The notes beneath the pieces are model-generated. The model was not told the origin of the DNA, made no database searches, and saw only the letters and a list, made by a program, of their open reading frames with translations. DNA of 64,000 bases from Halobacteriovoraceae bacterium. Lineage in GTDB: Bacteria > Bdellovibrionota > Bacteriovoracia > Bacteriovoracales > Bacteriovoracaceae. This document shows, in pieces, positions 18,476 to 27,256 of the stretch. Position 1 is the first letter of the stretch. Each line of letters opens with the position of its first letter. The stretch is from positions 62,001 through 126,000 of the forward strand of contig PASP01000016.1 of the NCBI GenBank assembly GCA_002712005.1, given 5' to 3'. Made by a program: the position numbers and the translations under genes.

Positions 18476-19607
18476 GATCTACCTCCTCACTAACAACTAA
18501 GTTGATAGTGTGAACGACTTCACTCTTGGCCTTGTGTCCAAGAATATCTTCAATGTCGTCGCTATGTTTACGTTTAATTAATTCAATTTCTGTTGAATCG
18601 TATTCTGTTATTCCTGAAGCGAATGCTTCACCGGCATAACAGATATCGATACTATCCCCTTTAAAGAAGCTTCCTTCTGTCGTGATAATCCCTTTTGGAA
18701 AAAGAGACTTACCATCGAGAAGAGCCTCGTATGCCCCTCTATCTACCTCGATAGCGCACTTATGCTTTTTCATGGAAAGCAACCAAGATTTTCTGTGCTC
18801 AGGATCATAATTATGACGTGGCTCAAATAGCGTTCCATTATCTTGAACAAGGGGATCTATAATGATGCGATCATTATCTTTAGATGCAATAATGGCACTG
18901 ATTCCCATCTGGGTAACTTTATTTACTGCATATACTTTTGATTCCATTCCACCACGGCCTACATTTGTTTTAGTGGACATATCAACGTGGTCAATACTAT
19001 CTCCATAAGAAACCTTACCAATAAGTTGAGCTCCTTCTTCATTAGGGTCCCTATCATATAAGCCTTTGGCGCTTGTAATGACTAAAAGAAGATCAGCATT
19101 AGTCATCTGAGCCGCTTGCGCAGCAAGGTGGTCATTATCTCCCACTGTAATTTCAGAATAAGAAATCGAGTCATTCTCATTTAAGATGGGAACAACTTTA
19201 TTTTTTAAGAGAACATCTACTGTCTGTTTAACATGCAGAAATCTTTTACGATTTCTAAAGTCATCGTGGGTAAGAAGAATTTGAGAACAGATATGTTGAT
19301 TCTCTTCAAAGAGTCTTGAGTAAATATTGAGCAACTTCGGTTGGCCAATAGAACTAGCAGACTGCTGAAGATCGATACGACCTTTCTTAGGCAGATGCTT
19401 TTTAAGAAAGTGTTTCCCAATACTCACGGCACCAGAGCTCACAAGAACGACTTCCACTCCTGCCTCAGTTAGCTCACAAATATCTTCGACAATGGCCCGC
19501 AATTTGCGGTTGTCCATCTTACCGTTTTTCTTGGTAATAACATTACTACCAACTTTGACGACCACCCTTTTGAGGTCCTTAATTTCATTTCGAAACTTCA
19601 TATACAT
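18444..19607 (-). CDS. proB: glutamate 5-kinase
   Basis: 387 residues from ATG at 19607 (ATG at 19601 is nearly as good; an open frame continues upstream to 19688 but precedes the conserved kinase start). It phosphorylates glutamate, the committed and usually proline-inhibited step. LKRVVVKVGSNVITKK is the nucleotide-binding start, VLVSSGAVSIG follows, and ILNENDSISYSEITVGDNDHLAA is the glutamate site. FEPRHNYDPEHRKSWLL and the C-terminal part (about 290-375) form a PUA-like domain. First gene of proBAC. Confidence 0.95.
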   Translation of the reverse strand: MYMKFRNEIKDLKRVVVKVGSNVITKKNGKMDNRKLRAIVEDICELTEAGVEVVLVSSGAVSIGKHFLKKHLPKKGRIDLQQSASSIGQPKLLNIYSRLFEENQHICSQILLTHDDFRNRKRFLHVKQTVDVLLKNKVVPILNENDSISYSEITVGDNDHLAAQAAQMTNADLLLVITSAKGLYDRDPNEEGAQLIGKVSYGDSIDHVDMSTKTNVGRGGMESKVYAVNKVTQMGISAIIASKDNDRIIIDPLVQDNGTLFEPRHNYDPEHRKSWLLSMKKHKCAIEVDRGAYEALLDGKSLFPKGIITTEGSFFKGDSIDICYAGEAFASGITEYDSTEIELIKRKHSDDIEDILGHKAKSEVVHTINLVVSEEVDHDKISETTGM

Positions 19608-19659
19608 ATACTTTGCTTGAGGTTTAAATCTAAGGTTGATTAGTTTATAACTTAGAAAG

Positions 19660-19673
19660 CGACCGACTGGTCG
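19660..19673. promoter_or_regulatory. inverted repeat upstream of proB, candidate operator
   Basis: CGACC-GACT-GGTCG is a perfect 5-base-arm dyad 53-66 bases upstream of the proB start. A TATAAA (19644-19649, minus strand) lies just downstream and could be the -10 box, which would place the dyad in the -35 region. Function is inferred from position only. Confidence 0.3.
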
Positions 19674-19808
19674 AAACAATTGAAACAATTAGGTAAATAC
19701 GAACTCAGTTCTTAGAAAACTGGTTAAACAAGGCACAACTATATGAAATCATATTATCATTTCGAGGTTCTATGATTTTCAAATACTAAAGTTTTTTAAT
19801 CTACTAAA

Positions 19809-20753
19809 CTAGAGATTGGCCCTTAAGCGGCTCTTACACGACTGTGTGCAACATCCTAATTCAGGACCTAAGTGCTTATTAAACTGTAGACGATTTCGAG
19901 TACTGGCCGAGCAGTGGCGATTAGAACCCCAAGCATTAGAAGTCCCCCAGTCTCTAAAACCATTTTGACGGTAGAGAATCATCGCACACTGTGCATTTTG
20001 TAACTGTACAGCTGGATCACGATAACGATTACTCTCCTTAATCTCTCTTCCATTAGAATCTCTTACAATGGCACGAGGTAATCCGTAACAAACGCCATTA
20101 CGATCCAAGGTCACTGTTCTTCCCCCCGTAAAGGCACGAGTTCCAGCAGCTTGATTGTGCATAGGGTGAATTCCCCAAGGACCACGACCACCCATTCCTA
20201 TATTTCTTGTTCCAAATACAGATTCTGAATTCGAAATACACAAGAATTGGTGGAGAACATCATCAGGTGAAGAGATATTGATTCCATTAAAACTTTGCCC
20301 TTTTACATCCAATTCACAAACACCTGCTTCGTGCAAGGCTCTGGCCAATGCGATTACATTTTGTACAGTCGAATGACTGGTAGGAAGGGCGTTAAATTCA
20401 TCTACTCGATAGTAAACCTTCTCTAAACAAGAACCTCCAGGAGGACTTCCTGCCCCGAGAATTTGCTCTACTCCATCAACCACGATTCTCTGAGAGTAAT
20501 CTTCCACAGATATAATCGCTACTCCACGATCTTCAAATTCTCTTTTCCAATACTCTTCCTCTAACGGATTTACTTCTTTCTTGAAAGCAGTCTTAGAGAC
20601 ACTATCAAAACAGTAAAAGTCAGAACTCTCCTCCCCTTGATGGATAGAACAATAACTCTCTCCAGCTTCAGCGCTTTGTTCAGCGTAGGAAGAGGCCGTC
20701 AAAAGAAGGGGGAATAAAAAAGAATTTAGGATAATAGCTCGTAGTTTTCTCAT
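19809..20753 (-). CDS. secreted lysozyme/transglycosylase-like protein (SLT fold)
   Basis: 314 residues with a signal peptide (about 1-24). The C-terminal half has the order expected of a lysozyme/soluble lytic transglycosylase fold. FLCISNSESVFGTRNIGM places a candidate catalytic Glu at 177. GRGPWGIHPMHN (189-200) fills the place of the usual G-x-x-G-x-x-Q, and NAQCAMILYRQNGFRDWGTS (253-272) matches the terminal A-x-x-IY-x-x-GF-x-x-W helix. It is rich in cysteines, which suggests a disulphide-stabilised exported enzyme. It would cleave peptidoglycan, perhaps of prey. It diverges from a PLA2-like gene. The fold call rests on motifs only. Confidence 0.65.
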   Translation of the reverse strand: MRKLRAIILNSFLFPLLLTASSYAEQSAEAGESYCSIHQGEESSDFYCFDSVSKTAFKKEVNPLEEEYWKREFEDRGVAIISVEDYSQRIVVDGVEQILGAGSPPGGSCLEKVYYRVDEFNALPTSHSTVQNVIALARALHEAGVCELDVKGQSFNGINISSPDDVLHQFLCISNSESVFGTRNIGMGGRGPWGIHPMHNQAAGTRAFTGGRTVTLDRNGVCYGLPRAIVRDSNGREIKESNRYRDPAVQLQNAQCAMILYRQNGFRDWGTSNAWGSNRHCSASTRNRLQFNKHLGPELGCCTQSCKSRLRANL

Positions 20754-20940
20754 GATCTTATTATATGACTAAGTCTATTTTTTCTCCGAGTAGGCAGTTT
20801 TTTGTCCCCATTTAAACGAAGATGACATCGATAAAACCGAATACCAATAAATCTAGATAGTTAATTGTGTCTACAAATCAAACGGTCTGAGTAAATTTGT
20901 AAATTATAGATAGATCTCTTAGTTTTTTATTTATCATAGA

Positions 20941-21579
20941 ATGATGAAACTAAAATTTCTTCTTTGTTTTATTTTTCTCTTAAATGGACCCACATGGGCC
21001 CGTTCAAAGTTGCCTGCTCTCAAGATCCCTAATTTAAAGATAAAAAGTTTTGAGACGGATGGTTGTTCGGCTTATCCAGATGGTAATCCCTTTACTTCAA
21101 CCCACGAGTGGCTTCACTGTTGTATTGCTCATGATATGCGCTACTGGATTGGAGGAACTTTAGAACAAAAGAAATTTGCTGATGAGGAACTGGGAAAATG
21201 TATTAAAGCAGAAACCACTCCTGGTCATGGTGACTTAATGGAAGCTGGTGTGGCCATTGGCGGAAGTGCTCACTTTCCTACAGGCTGGCGCTGGGGTTAT
21301 GGTTGGAATCGCCTTATGCCCTATCAAAAACTCTCTTCAAGAAATACTCTTGAAGTTGCGACTAAATTTGACTCGATATTACATGCTCTAAATTCTGAAA
21401 AGCAAAAGGGTCATATAAATTATCGCCAAGTCTACTATCTCATTATCAAGTATGAGGAGCTCAGAGAAGAGTTCTCAGCCTATAGAGAAGTCAATATGGG
21501 AAATGATCATAAAATGAAGGAAGAGAGTCTAGATGAAATGCCAGATAGAACCGAGTTTATACTCGATCTTCTAAACTAA
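20941..21579 (+). CDS. secreted phospholipase A2-like protein
   Basis: 212 residues with a signal peptide (about 1-20). DGCSAYPDG (40-48) followed by EWLHCCIAHDMRYWIGGT (56-73) matches the CC-x-x-HD active-site helix of the phospholipase A2 fold, with candidate catalytic His64 and Asp65. Such proteins hydrolyse the sn-2 ester of phospholipids; that has not been shown for this bacterial CC-x-x-HD-x-x-YW-x-GG subgroup as far as I know. The tail (about 140-212) is charged and helical. It is transcribed away from the lysozyme-like gene, from a shared 187-base promoter region in which I recognise no clear site. Confidence 0.65.
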   Translation: MMKLKFLLCFIFLLNGPTWARSKLPALKIPNLKIKSFETDGCSAYPDGNPFTSTHEWLHCCIAHDMRYWIGGTLEQKKFADEELGKCIKAETTPGHGDLMEAGVAIGGSAHFPTGWRWGYGWNRLMPYQKLSSRNTLEVATKFDSILHALNSEKQKGHINYRQVYYLIIKYEELREEFSAYREVNMGNDHKMKEESLDEMPDRTEFILDLLN

Positions 21580-21599
21580 ACATTAACCTAGATCAAAAA

Positions 21600-21625
21600 A
21601 AGAGAGCCCAGAAATGGACTCTCTT
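21600..21625 (-). terminator. Rho-independent terminator of the TonB receptor gene
   Basis: On the minus strand AAGAGAG-T-CCA-TTTC-TGG-G-CTCTCTT forms a stem with one mismatch, followed directly by a run of T. It lies between convergent genes, so it may also stop transcription of the PLA2-like gene, though that side lacks a T-run. Confidence 0.7.
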
Positions 21626-21667
21626 ATAGCAATATAAATTTAAGATAACTTCTCTTAAGTCTTTAGC

Positions 21668-24145
21668 TTAGAAGGTATGCGTATAACCTACATAGTATCT
21701 TCTTCTTAGTGGTGAGTAAGATGATGAAGACTCACTCAACCATCCATAACGGACTAATTCAGAGTTCGTATTGGCCTGAGGACGAGAGTTGAAAATATTC
21801 TTAACTGTGAAGTTAAGCTTTCCACCCCATTTCCAAGAATAAGAATAAGTGAAGTCAAATTCTTCGTAGCGCTTAACCTGAATCTCGTCATTATAACCTT
21901 GAGAGATAATATCCTTCCCTGTCATAACCATAGCAATTCGGGCAAAGTGTGTAGAATTAAAAAGAGAAACGAAAGTTCTATTCTTCCAACTGCTATCAAA
22001 CTTCTGCTCATCTTCGAAGCTAAATCTCTGTCTCTTTCTATCAAAGATAAACATCCAGCTCGATCCAATCTTCATATCGAAATCTTTGAATACGTTGTAG
22101 CGGTAGTCAGCTTGAACATCTAATCCACGAATGGTTTGTTCTCCAATATTAGTTACATTGGGAACTCTCATCGAAACAATATCCCCACTTCCATCACGAG
22201 TAATAGAAGCACCTAAACTTTCTACAGCAGCAGAACCTAGTTCCTCTTCAACTTGTACGTAAGAGCGATTACTTACTCGCGTAATAGTGTCTTCACTTTC
22301 GTAATTCCATTGATCAACAATAAAGCTGAATCCTTTGAATGGTTGAAAGATAGCTCCAAAATTATAAGATAAACTTTTTTCAGGTCCAAGATCAGACATA
22401 TTATAAGATGTCTCACTGTAAGTACCTGTACACTGACTATCAAAACATGAACTATCAGAAGTTGTTTCTCTAGGAGCAACGTCTGAAATCCCAGGAGCAC
22501 GGAAACCTGTTCCGACTGTAGTTCTAAACATGACAAAGTCCCAAGGACGATAAGAAAGACCGAGCTTAGGATTAAAAGTATCACCCATATCAGAGTAATG
22601 ATCAAAACGAGTGGCTAAATTGATTTCAACTTCAGAAATAGGAGAAGCACTAAACTCTACGAACCCAGAAACAATCTCTCTATCGATTGAATAATTCTCT
22701 GAAGTTTGACTTAAAGCCGTTCCATTAGAAAGAGAAGCATCATTTTCGGTTTCATAGTCTTCACGGATAACCTCTGCTCCGGTGGCCATACTAATATAAC
22801 CTCCACCATTATAGAGCTTACCTAAGTCAAAAAGATCTCCAGAGAAAACAACTCTCGTCTGCATTAATGTACTTGTACTGTTGTATTCAGGATTAAATTT
22901 AGCAGAAGAAACATCTGATTTATTTCCCTGACCTGCAAAAACGTTGAAGTCACCATCGAGGAAGAGTTGAGTCAAGGCTCCTTCATCTGCCTCACCACTA
23001 ACAACAGTATCCGTTGTATCAACAAGAGAAAGTCCTGTTTGAACATTCCAAGACCAGTCACTGCTAGAACTAAAATAACCATTAGCCCCAACTTGAAGCG
23101 AGTAAACATTTCTTTCTTGCTCAGTTACATAATCACCAAGCTCATCAACAAAGCGACCATTAATGGTTAGTTCTCCAGAGTTGTCATAATTATCAGCAGT
23201 TGAATAATAACTACTTGTATTATCCATATCTGATAAATTAATAGTCCAGTTGGCCCTTTGAGGCGAAGACAGAGCAGTCGTCTTATTGCGGTTATAAATC
23301 CCTACAACACTTAATGTGAAATCATCAAAGTCATACTTACCAGTTAGAAGAGCACTGATATCATTATTCTTTGGTCTGGCCTGACGATATAAAATGGAAC
23401 TGGGTTCACAAGGAGCTGTACCAGGGCAACCAGCTGTTGCTCCAGCTACATCCGTGTTATTGGCGGTAACATAACTTGTTTTCTGTGTAGGATTTCCTTC
23501 TGAATCATAACTCCCAAGATCCAATTCATGAATGGCATTTGTTTTTTCGAATTGAACTACCCCCATGATATTCCCGCGAGAAAAGTTCTTACCATAAGTT
23601 GCAGAGTAAGTTTGTTGCATTCCTTCACTACCCATCTCAGCACGACTTACACCTGCAGTTACTTCTGCCCCTTCATAGTCTTGCTTGGTAATAAAGTTAA
23701 GAACCCCACTCATGGCATCTGATCCATAAGTTGCTGAACCACTATCTTTTAACATTTCAACTCTATCGATAACCGCCGTAGGAAGGTCACGAACAGAAGT
23801 GTAATAACCGCCGTTATATTTAGGGAGCCTTAGACCGTTAAGAAGAATAAGAACATTTCCTGCATTTTGACCACGAAAACGAACATTCCCACCATCAGAG
23901 TAAACAGATTCAAAGGCAGGTGTTTCTCTAAAAACATCGCCAATTTCAACAGCACCCCTTTTGGTAAATTCTTCGTTATTAATTGTTTCTAAAGGAGCAA
24001 CTCCTTGAACATCAATTTTTTTGATAAAAGAACCAGTTACAGAGATTTTTTCTATTCTCTCTTCAGATTCAGAAGAACTTTGAGCAAAGGTAGAAAGACT
24101 ACCCAATAAAATAAATAGAGTTAACGTTGAACGATAGACGGCCAT
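21668..24145 (-). CDS. TonB-dependent outer membrane receptor
   Basis: 825 residues. A signal peptide (about 1-21) is followed by a TonB-box-like EKISVTG and a plug domain (about 45-160) with NVLILLNGLRLP and RVEMLKDSGSATYGSDAMSGVLNFITK. The rest is a 22-strand-type beta-barrel ending in an aromatic residue (YVGYTHTF). Such receptors import siderophores, haem, cobalamin or similar with energy from TonB-ExbBD. It diverges from a Fur-family gene with a Fur-box-like sequence just before its start, so iron or zinc control is likely. The ligand is unknown. Confidence 0.93.
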   Translation of the reverse strand: MAVYRSTLTLFILLGSLSTFAQSSSESEERIEKISVTGSFIKKIDVQGVAPLETINNEEFTKRGAVEIGDVFRETPAFESVYSDGGNVRFRGQNAGNVLILLNGLRLPKYNGGYYTSVRDLPTAVIDRVEMLKDSGSATYGSDAMSGVLNFITKQDYEGAEVTAGVSRAEMGSEGMQQTYSATYGKNFSRGNIMGVVQFEKTNAIHELDLGSYDSEGNPTQKTSYVTANNTDVAGATAGCPGTAPCEPSSILYRQARPKNNDISALLTGKYDFDDFTLSVVGIYNRNKTTALSSPQRANWTINLSDMDNTSSYYSTADNYDNSGELTINGRFVDELGDYVTEQERNVYSLQVGANGYFSSSSDWSWNVQTGLSLVDTTDTVVSGEADEGALTQLFLDGDFNVFAGQGNKSDVSSAKFNPEYNSTSTLMQTRVVFSGDLFDLGKLYNGGGYISMATGAEVIREDYETENDASLSNGTALSQTSENYSIDREIVSGFVEFSASPISEVEINLATRFDHYSDMGDTFNPKLGLSYRPWDFVMFRTTVGTGFRAPGISDVAPRETTSDSSCFDSQCTGTYSETSYNMSDLGPEKSLSYNFGAIFQPFKGFSFIVDQWNYESEDTITRVSNRSYVQVEEELGSAAVESLGASITRDGSGDIVSMRVPNVTNIGEQTIRGLDVQADYRYNVFKDFDMKIGSSWMFIFDRKRQRFSFEDEQKFDSSWKNRTFVSLFNSTHFARIAMVMTGKDIISQGYNDEIQVKRYEEFDFTYSYSWKWGGKLNFTVKNIFNSRPQANTNSELVRYGWLSESSSSYSPLRRRYYVGYTHTF

Positions 24146-24160
24146 GAGGAATTCCTTAAA

Positions 24161-24175
24161 AATGATAATAATGAT
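24161..24175. promoter_or_regulatory. Fur-box-like sequence before the TonB receptor
   Basis: AATGATAATAATGAT, 16-30 bases before the receptor start, contains a perfect TGATAAT half-site and a poorer second half, similar to part of the Fur consensus. Binding there would block the start region of the receptor gene. The regulator gene diverges 207 bases away. Confidence 0.4.
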
Positions 24176-24382
24176 GTGCTGTTATTAAGGTTTAGATCAT
24201 GAGATGTAAACCCAACATTTACAGGCCAACCTAATCTTGATCATTAAGTTAGCTTCAGAGGGTAAAATTTACTCAAGATAAAATGATTTCTTTTTATAAC
24301 GCAGCAAGCATGTAAAAGAATTTCCCTTTTTGTCCCCATTATCCTAAAAGAGTAAATTGCATAAATAAAAGGAACTTACCCT

Positions 24383-24814
24383 ATGGCCATAAAGAATAGT
24401 GAAGAAATTAAAGCGATTCTAAAAGAATATGGACTTCGCATTACGAAGGCCCGTGAACAAGTTCTCTCTGAATATATAAATAGCAAGAAACCTCTTTCCA
24501 TTTTTGATTTTAAAAAGAAGAAAGTTTTTAGCACTTGGGATGAGTCTTCAATTTATAGAAATATCACAAAACTTGAAGAGGCAGGCTTAATTCAGTCAGT
24601 GCCCTCTTCAAAAGATATGAAGCTCTATGAGCTTGCCCCAAAGAAAGACCATCATCATCACCATCATATTATTTGTACTCAATGTGAAGCTGTTCAATGT
24701 CTTCACGATTGCAGTATCGATGGGCAACTCTCAAAGATGGCCAAGAAAGCAGGCTTCACCATGCAAGGTCATACTCTTGAGCTTACAGGTCTTTGTGCCA
24801 AGTGCTCCAAATAA
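24383..24814 (+). CDS. Fur-family metal-responsive repressor (Fur or Zur type)
   Basis: 143 residues. An N-terminal winged helix is visible (GLRITKAREQVLSEY, SSIYRNITKLEEAGLI). The hinge carries a run of six His (about 91-96) where Fur proteins have their HHDH metal site, then IICTQCEAVQC and a C-terminal GLCAKC, i.e. two CxxC pairs for a structural zinc. GHTLELTGLCAKC resembles Fur and Zur more than PerR. It probably represses the divergent TonB receptor gene when iron or zinc is plentiful; which metal cannot be decided. Confidence 0.88.
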   Translation: MAIKNSEEIKAILKEYGLRITKAREQVLSEYINSKKPLSIFDFKKKKVFSTWDESSIYRNITKLEEAGLIQSVPSSKDMKLYELAPKKDHHHHHHIICTQCEAVQCLHDCSIDGQLSKMAKKAGFTMQGHTLELTGLCAKCSK

Positions 24815-24963
24815 TAGTCTAAACACTGCACAACAATACAATCTATTCAAATATCAATCAGATATTAACCAAATCCTAAAATTCACCTACTAGCCGATTA
24901 ACACTTGGTTTGAAAAAATGTAGTATAGGTTTTTCAACAAGAATCTATACAAGAGAGACATGC

Positions 24964-26166
24964 ATGACTGAACTTAGTTTTGAAAAAGTAAAAGAACTCG
25001 ATCACAAGTACCGTTACCAGAACTACAATCCATTTCCTGTAGAGTTTGTTAAAGGTGAAAACGATGTCTTATTTGATGAGTCGGGAAAATCCTATATTGA
25101 TAACCTAAGTGGAATTGCAGTTATGTCTCTTGGGCATGGAAATAAGGATTTAGCACAACTTGCTTACGACCAAGTCATGTCTGTCCAACACACTTCAAAT
25201 CTCTTCTTTAATAAAGAGCAATCTCTACTTTCCCAAGCTCTCGTTGAAGCGACTTTTCCTTCAAGAGTCCTCTATTGTTCAACGGGAACTGAAGCTAATG
25301 AAGCGGCTTTCAAACTCATGAGAGCTTACGGTTTTTCAAAGAACGAAAAGAAACAGAAAATTATCTCACTGACTAATAGTTTTCATGGAAGAACTTTTGG
25401 TTCCATGGCGCTCACGGGTCAAGAGAAAGTTCAAAAGGGCTTTGGAAATATGCTTGAAGGTGTTGTTAACATTCCTTTGAATGATCTTGAGGCTCTTGAA
25501 AAAGAATTTGATGAAAATACATGTGGAATCATTATGGAAACCCTTCAAGGAGAAGGAGGACTTTCTGTAGCAACCCCTGAGTTCGTTAAAAAAGCTCGTG
25601 AACTAGCTAGCCAATATGATGCACTCTTTGCAGTTGATGAAATTCAAAGTGGAATTGGAAGAACAGGAAAACTTTTTCATTACGAACACTATAACGTCAC
25701 GCCTGATATTGTGACGATGGCCAAAGGTCTAGGTGGAGGGTTCCCTATCGGTGCGATTCAAGTTGCGACTGCTTTTGAAAATGTTTTCAAGCCTGGAATG
25801 CATGGAACGACTTTTGGTGGGAACTACCTTGTTTGTAGAATTGCTCGTCATATTATCGAGGTCGTAAATCAAGAGAAATTTCTTCAAGAGGTTTATGAAA
25901 AAGCAGAACTCTATGAAACCCTACTTAATGAAATTGTAAACTCTCAAGAAAAGGCTATTGAGGTTCGTGGTCGTGGACTCATGAGAGGATTAAAGATTGA
26001 TGACTCCATTGTTGCGAGAGAATTTGCAATCAAACTCCTTGATAAAGGAGTGGTTATTGGAGTTGCAGGTGGAAACACTTTACGTTTTGTTCCCGCTTTG
26101 ACCATAACTAAAGAAAATATTCAAAAATCAATCAAGGCCGTTGGCGAATTGTTAGCGGAGTACTGA
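24964..26166 (+). CDS. argD: acetylornithine aminotransferase
   Basis: 400 residues from ATG at 24964 with an AGAGAG ribosome site; a TTG 54 bases upstream is unlikely. It is a class III PLP aminotransferase that makes N-acetylornithine. STGTEANEAAFKLMR holds the cofactor phosphate, SFHGRTFGSMALTG follows, AVDEIQSGIGRTG has the PLP Asp, and TMAKGLGGGFPIGA has the PLP Lys. TTFGGNYLVCR and the C-terminal GRGLMRGL also fit. First gene of argDCJB, with argC 16 bases downstream. Confidence 0.93.
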   Translation: MTELSFEKVKELDHKYRYQNYNPFPVEFVKGENDVLFDESGKSYIDNLSGIAVMSLGHGNKDLAQLAYDQVMSVQHTSNLFFNKEQSLLSQALVEATFPSRVLYCSTGTEANEAAFKLMRAYGFSKNEKKQKIISLTNSFHGRTFGSMALTGQEKVQKGFGNMLEGVVNIPLNDLEALEKEFDENTCGIIMETLQGEGGLSVATPEFVKKARELASQYDALFAVDEIQSGIGRTGKLFHYEHYNVTPDIVTMAKGLGGGFPIGAIQVATAFENVFKPGMHGTTFGGNYLVCRIARHIIEVVNQEKFLQEVYEKAELYETLLNEIVNSQEKAIEVRGRGLMRGLKIDDSIVAREFAIKLLDKGVVIGVAGGNTLRFVPALTITKENIQKSIKAVGELLAEY

Positions 26167-26182
26167 TGTTAAAGGATGATAG

Positions 26183-27247
26183 ATGGAAGAAAATAGAGCG
26201 CTAAAAGTTAGCGTTTTTGGTGCCCGAGGCTACACTGGACTTGAAACATGTCGCCTCCTTTTGAATCACCCCCTGATATCATCCCTCCAACTTGTTAGTA
26301 GTGATACGAGTTGGGCTTTAGAGCATGACCTTCTTGAAGCAAGAAGAACTTCTGTAGCGATTAGCTATATAACGAGAGAAGAGTTTTCAAAAAGTACTCC
26401 AGATCGTTTTGCAGATTGTTTAAAAGATACATTTGTTTTTCTTGCTTGCTCAGCTACAGATGCAGCAGAGCTAACTCCCATCCTTCTTGAAAGAGGAGCA
26501 AAGGTCATTGATCTAAGTGGTGCTCATCGCTTAAATCAAAGAGAGGCTCAATCCTTTTATCAAATTAAACACAAGAGTAGCTTCTTCTGGGATGAAAGAA
26601 ATTATGGTCTTGTCCCCCATCAAAAAGTGAAAGGTCCCTTAGTTTCAAATCCAGGCTGCTTTGTTTCAAGTATTTTAATGGCCTTAATTCCCCTCCTTCA
26701 CAACAAAGTGATACGAGAAGATCAGATCATCATTGATTCAAAATCGGGAACAAGTGGAGCAGGTCGCTCCCCAAAAGATATAACAAATTTCAGTGAAATA
26801 AGTGACGGCATGATCCCTTATAAGATAGGACACCATCAACATCTCCCTGAAATTATCCGCTATGCAAATTTTTTTACCGAAGCAAAAATAGAGCCACGCT
26901 TTACCACGACCTTGATCCCCATTAAAAGAGGTATCCTCTCTACAATCTACACAGAACTTAGAAGTGAGATGGCCCTACAAGATGTGATTGAAGCTTTCGC
27001 CCATTATTATAAAGATTATCCCTTTGTTACCGTTTACGGTTTGGGCACCCATCATAAAGAAGATCATAAACTTGCTCTTAGAAATGTACTTCATACAAAT
27101 CAAACTCAAATAACCCTCCATTTGGAAGGAAAGAAGCTCACCATTTTCAGCATGATCGATAATCTTATGAAAGGTGCCGCTGGTCAGGCCCTTGAAAATT
27201 TCAACTCACTTCTCAATATCCCCCTAACGACAGGTTTTACTGTATAA
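26183..27247 (+). CDS. argC: N-acetyl-gamma-glutamyl-phosphate reductase
   Basis: 354 residues. It reduces acetylglutamyl phosphate to the semialdehyde with NADPH. FGARGYTGLETCRLLLNHP is the Rossmann start and VIDLSGAHRL follows. SNPGCFVSSI has the catalytic Cys (near 157), and YKIGHHQHLPEI has the His-rich substrate site. An AGGATG-type ribosome site lies before the ATG. It lies between argD and argJ in a tight operon. Confidence 0.95.
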   Translation: MEENRALKVSVFGARGYTGLETCRLLLNHPLISSLQLVSSDTSWALEHDLLEARRTSVAISYITREEFSKSTPDRFADCLKDTFVFLACSATDAAELTPILLERGAKVIDLSGAHRLNQREAQSFYQIKHKSSFFWDERNYGLVPHQKVKGPLVSNPGCFVSSILMALIPLLHNKVIREDQIIIDSKSGTSGAGRSPKDITNFSEISDGMIPYKIGHHQHLPEIIRYANFFTEAKIEPRFTTTLIPIKRGILSTIYTELRSEMALQDVIEAFAHYYKDYPFVTVYGLGTHHKEDHKLALRNVLHTNQTQITLHLEGKKLTIFSMIDNLMKGAAGQALENFNSLLNIPLTTGFTV

Positions 27248-27256
27248 GGATTAAGT

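Noticed and set aside
19608-19688. Longer proB frame from 19688
   Set aside because: The added residues precede the conserved kinase start and cover a likely promoter with an inverted repeat.
20800-20850. CGATAA sequence as a sigma-28 promoter for the PLA2-like gene
   Set aside because: The TAAA partner is only about 10 bases away, far from the required spacing.
24650-24672. Run of six His codons that looks like a cloning tag
   Set aside because: It lies in the metal-binding hinge of a complete Fur-family protein and uses natural neighbours; His-rich hinges are known in this family.
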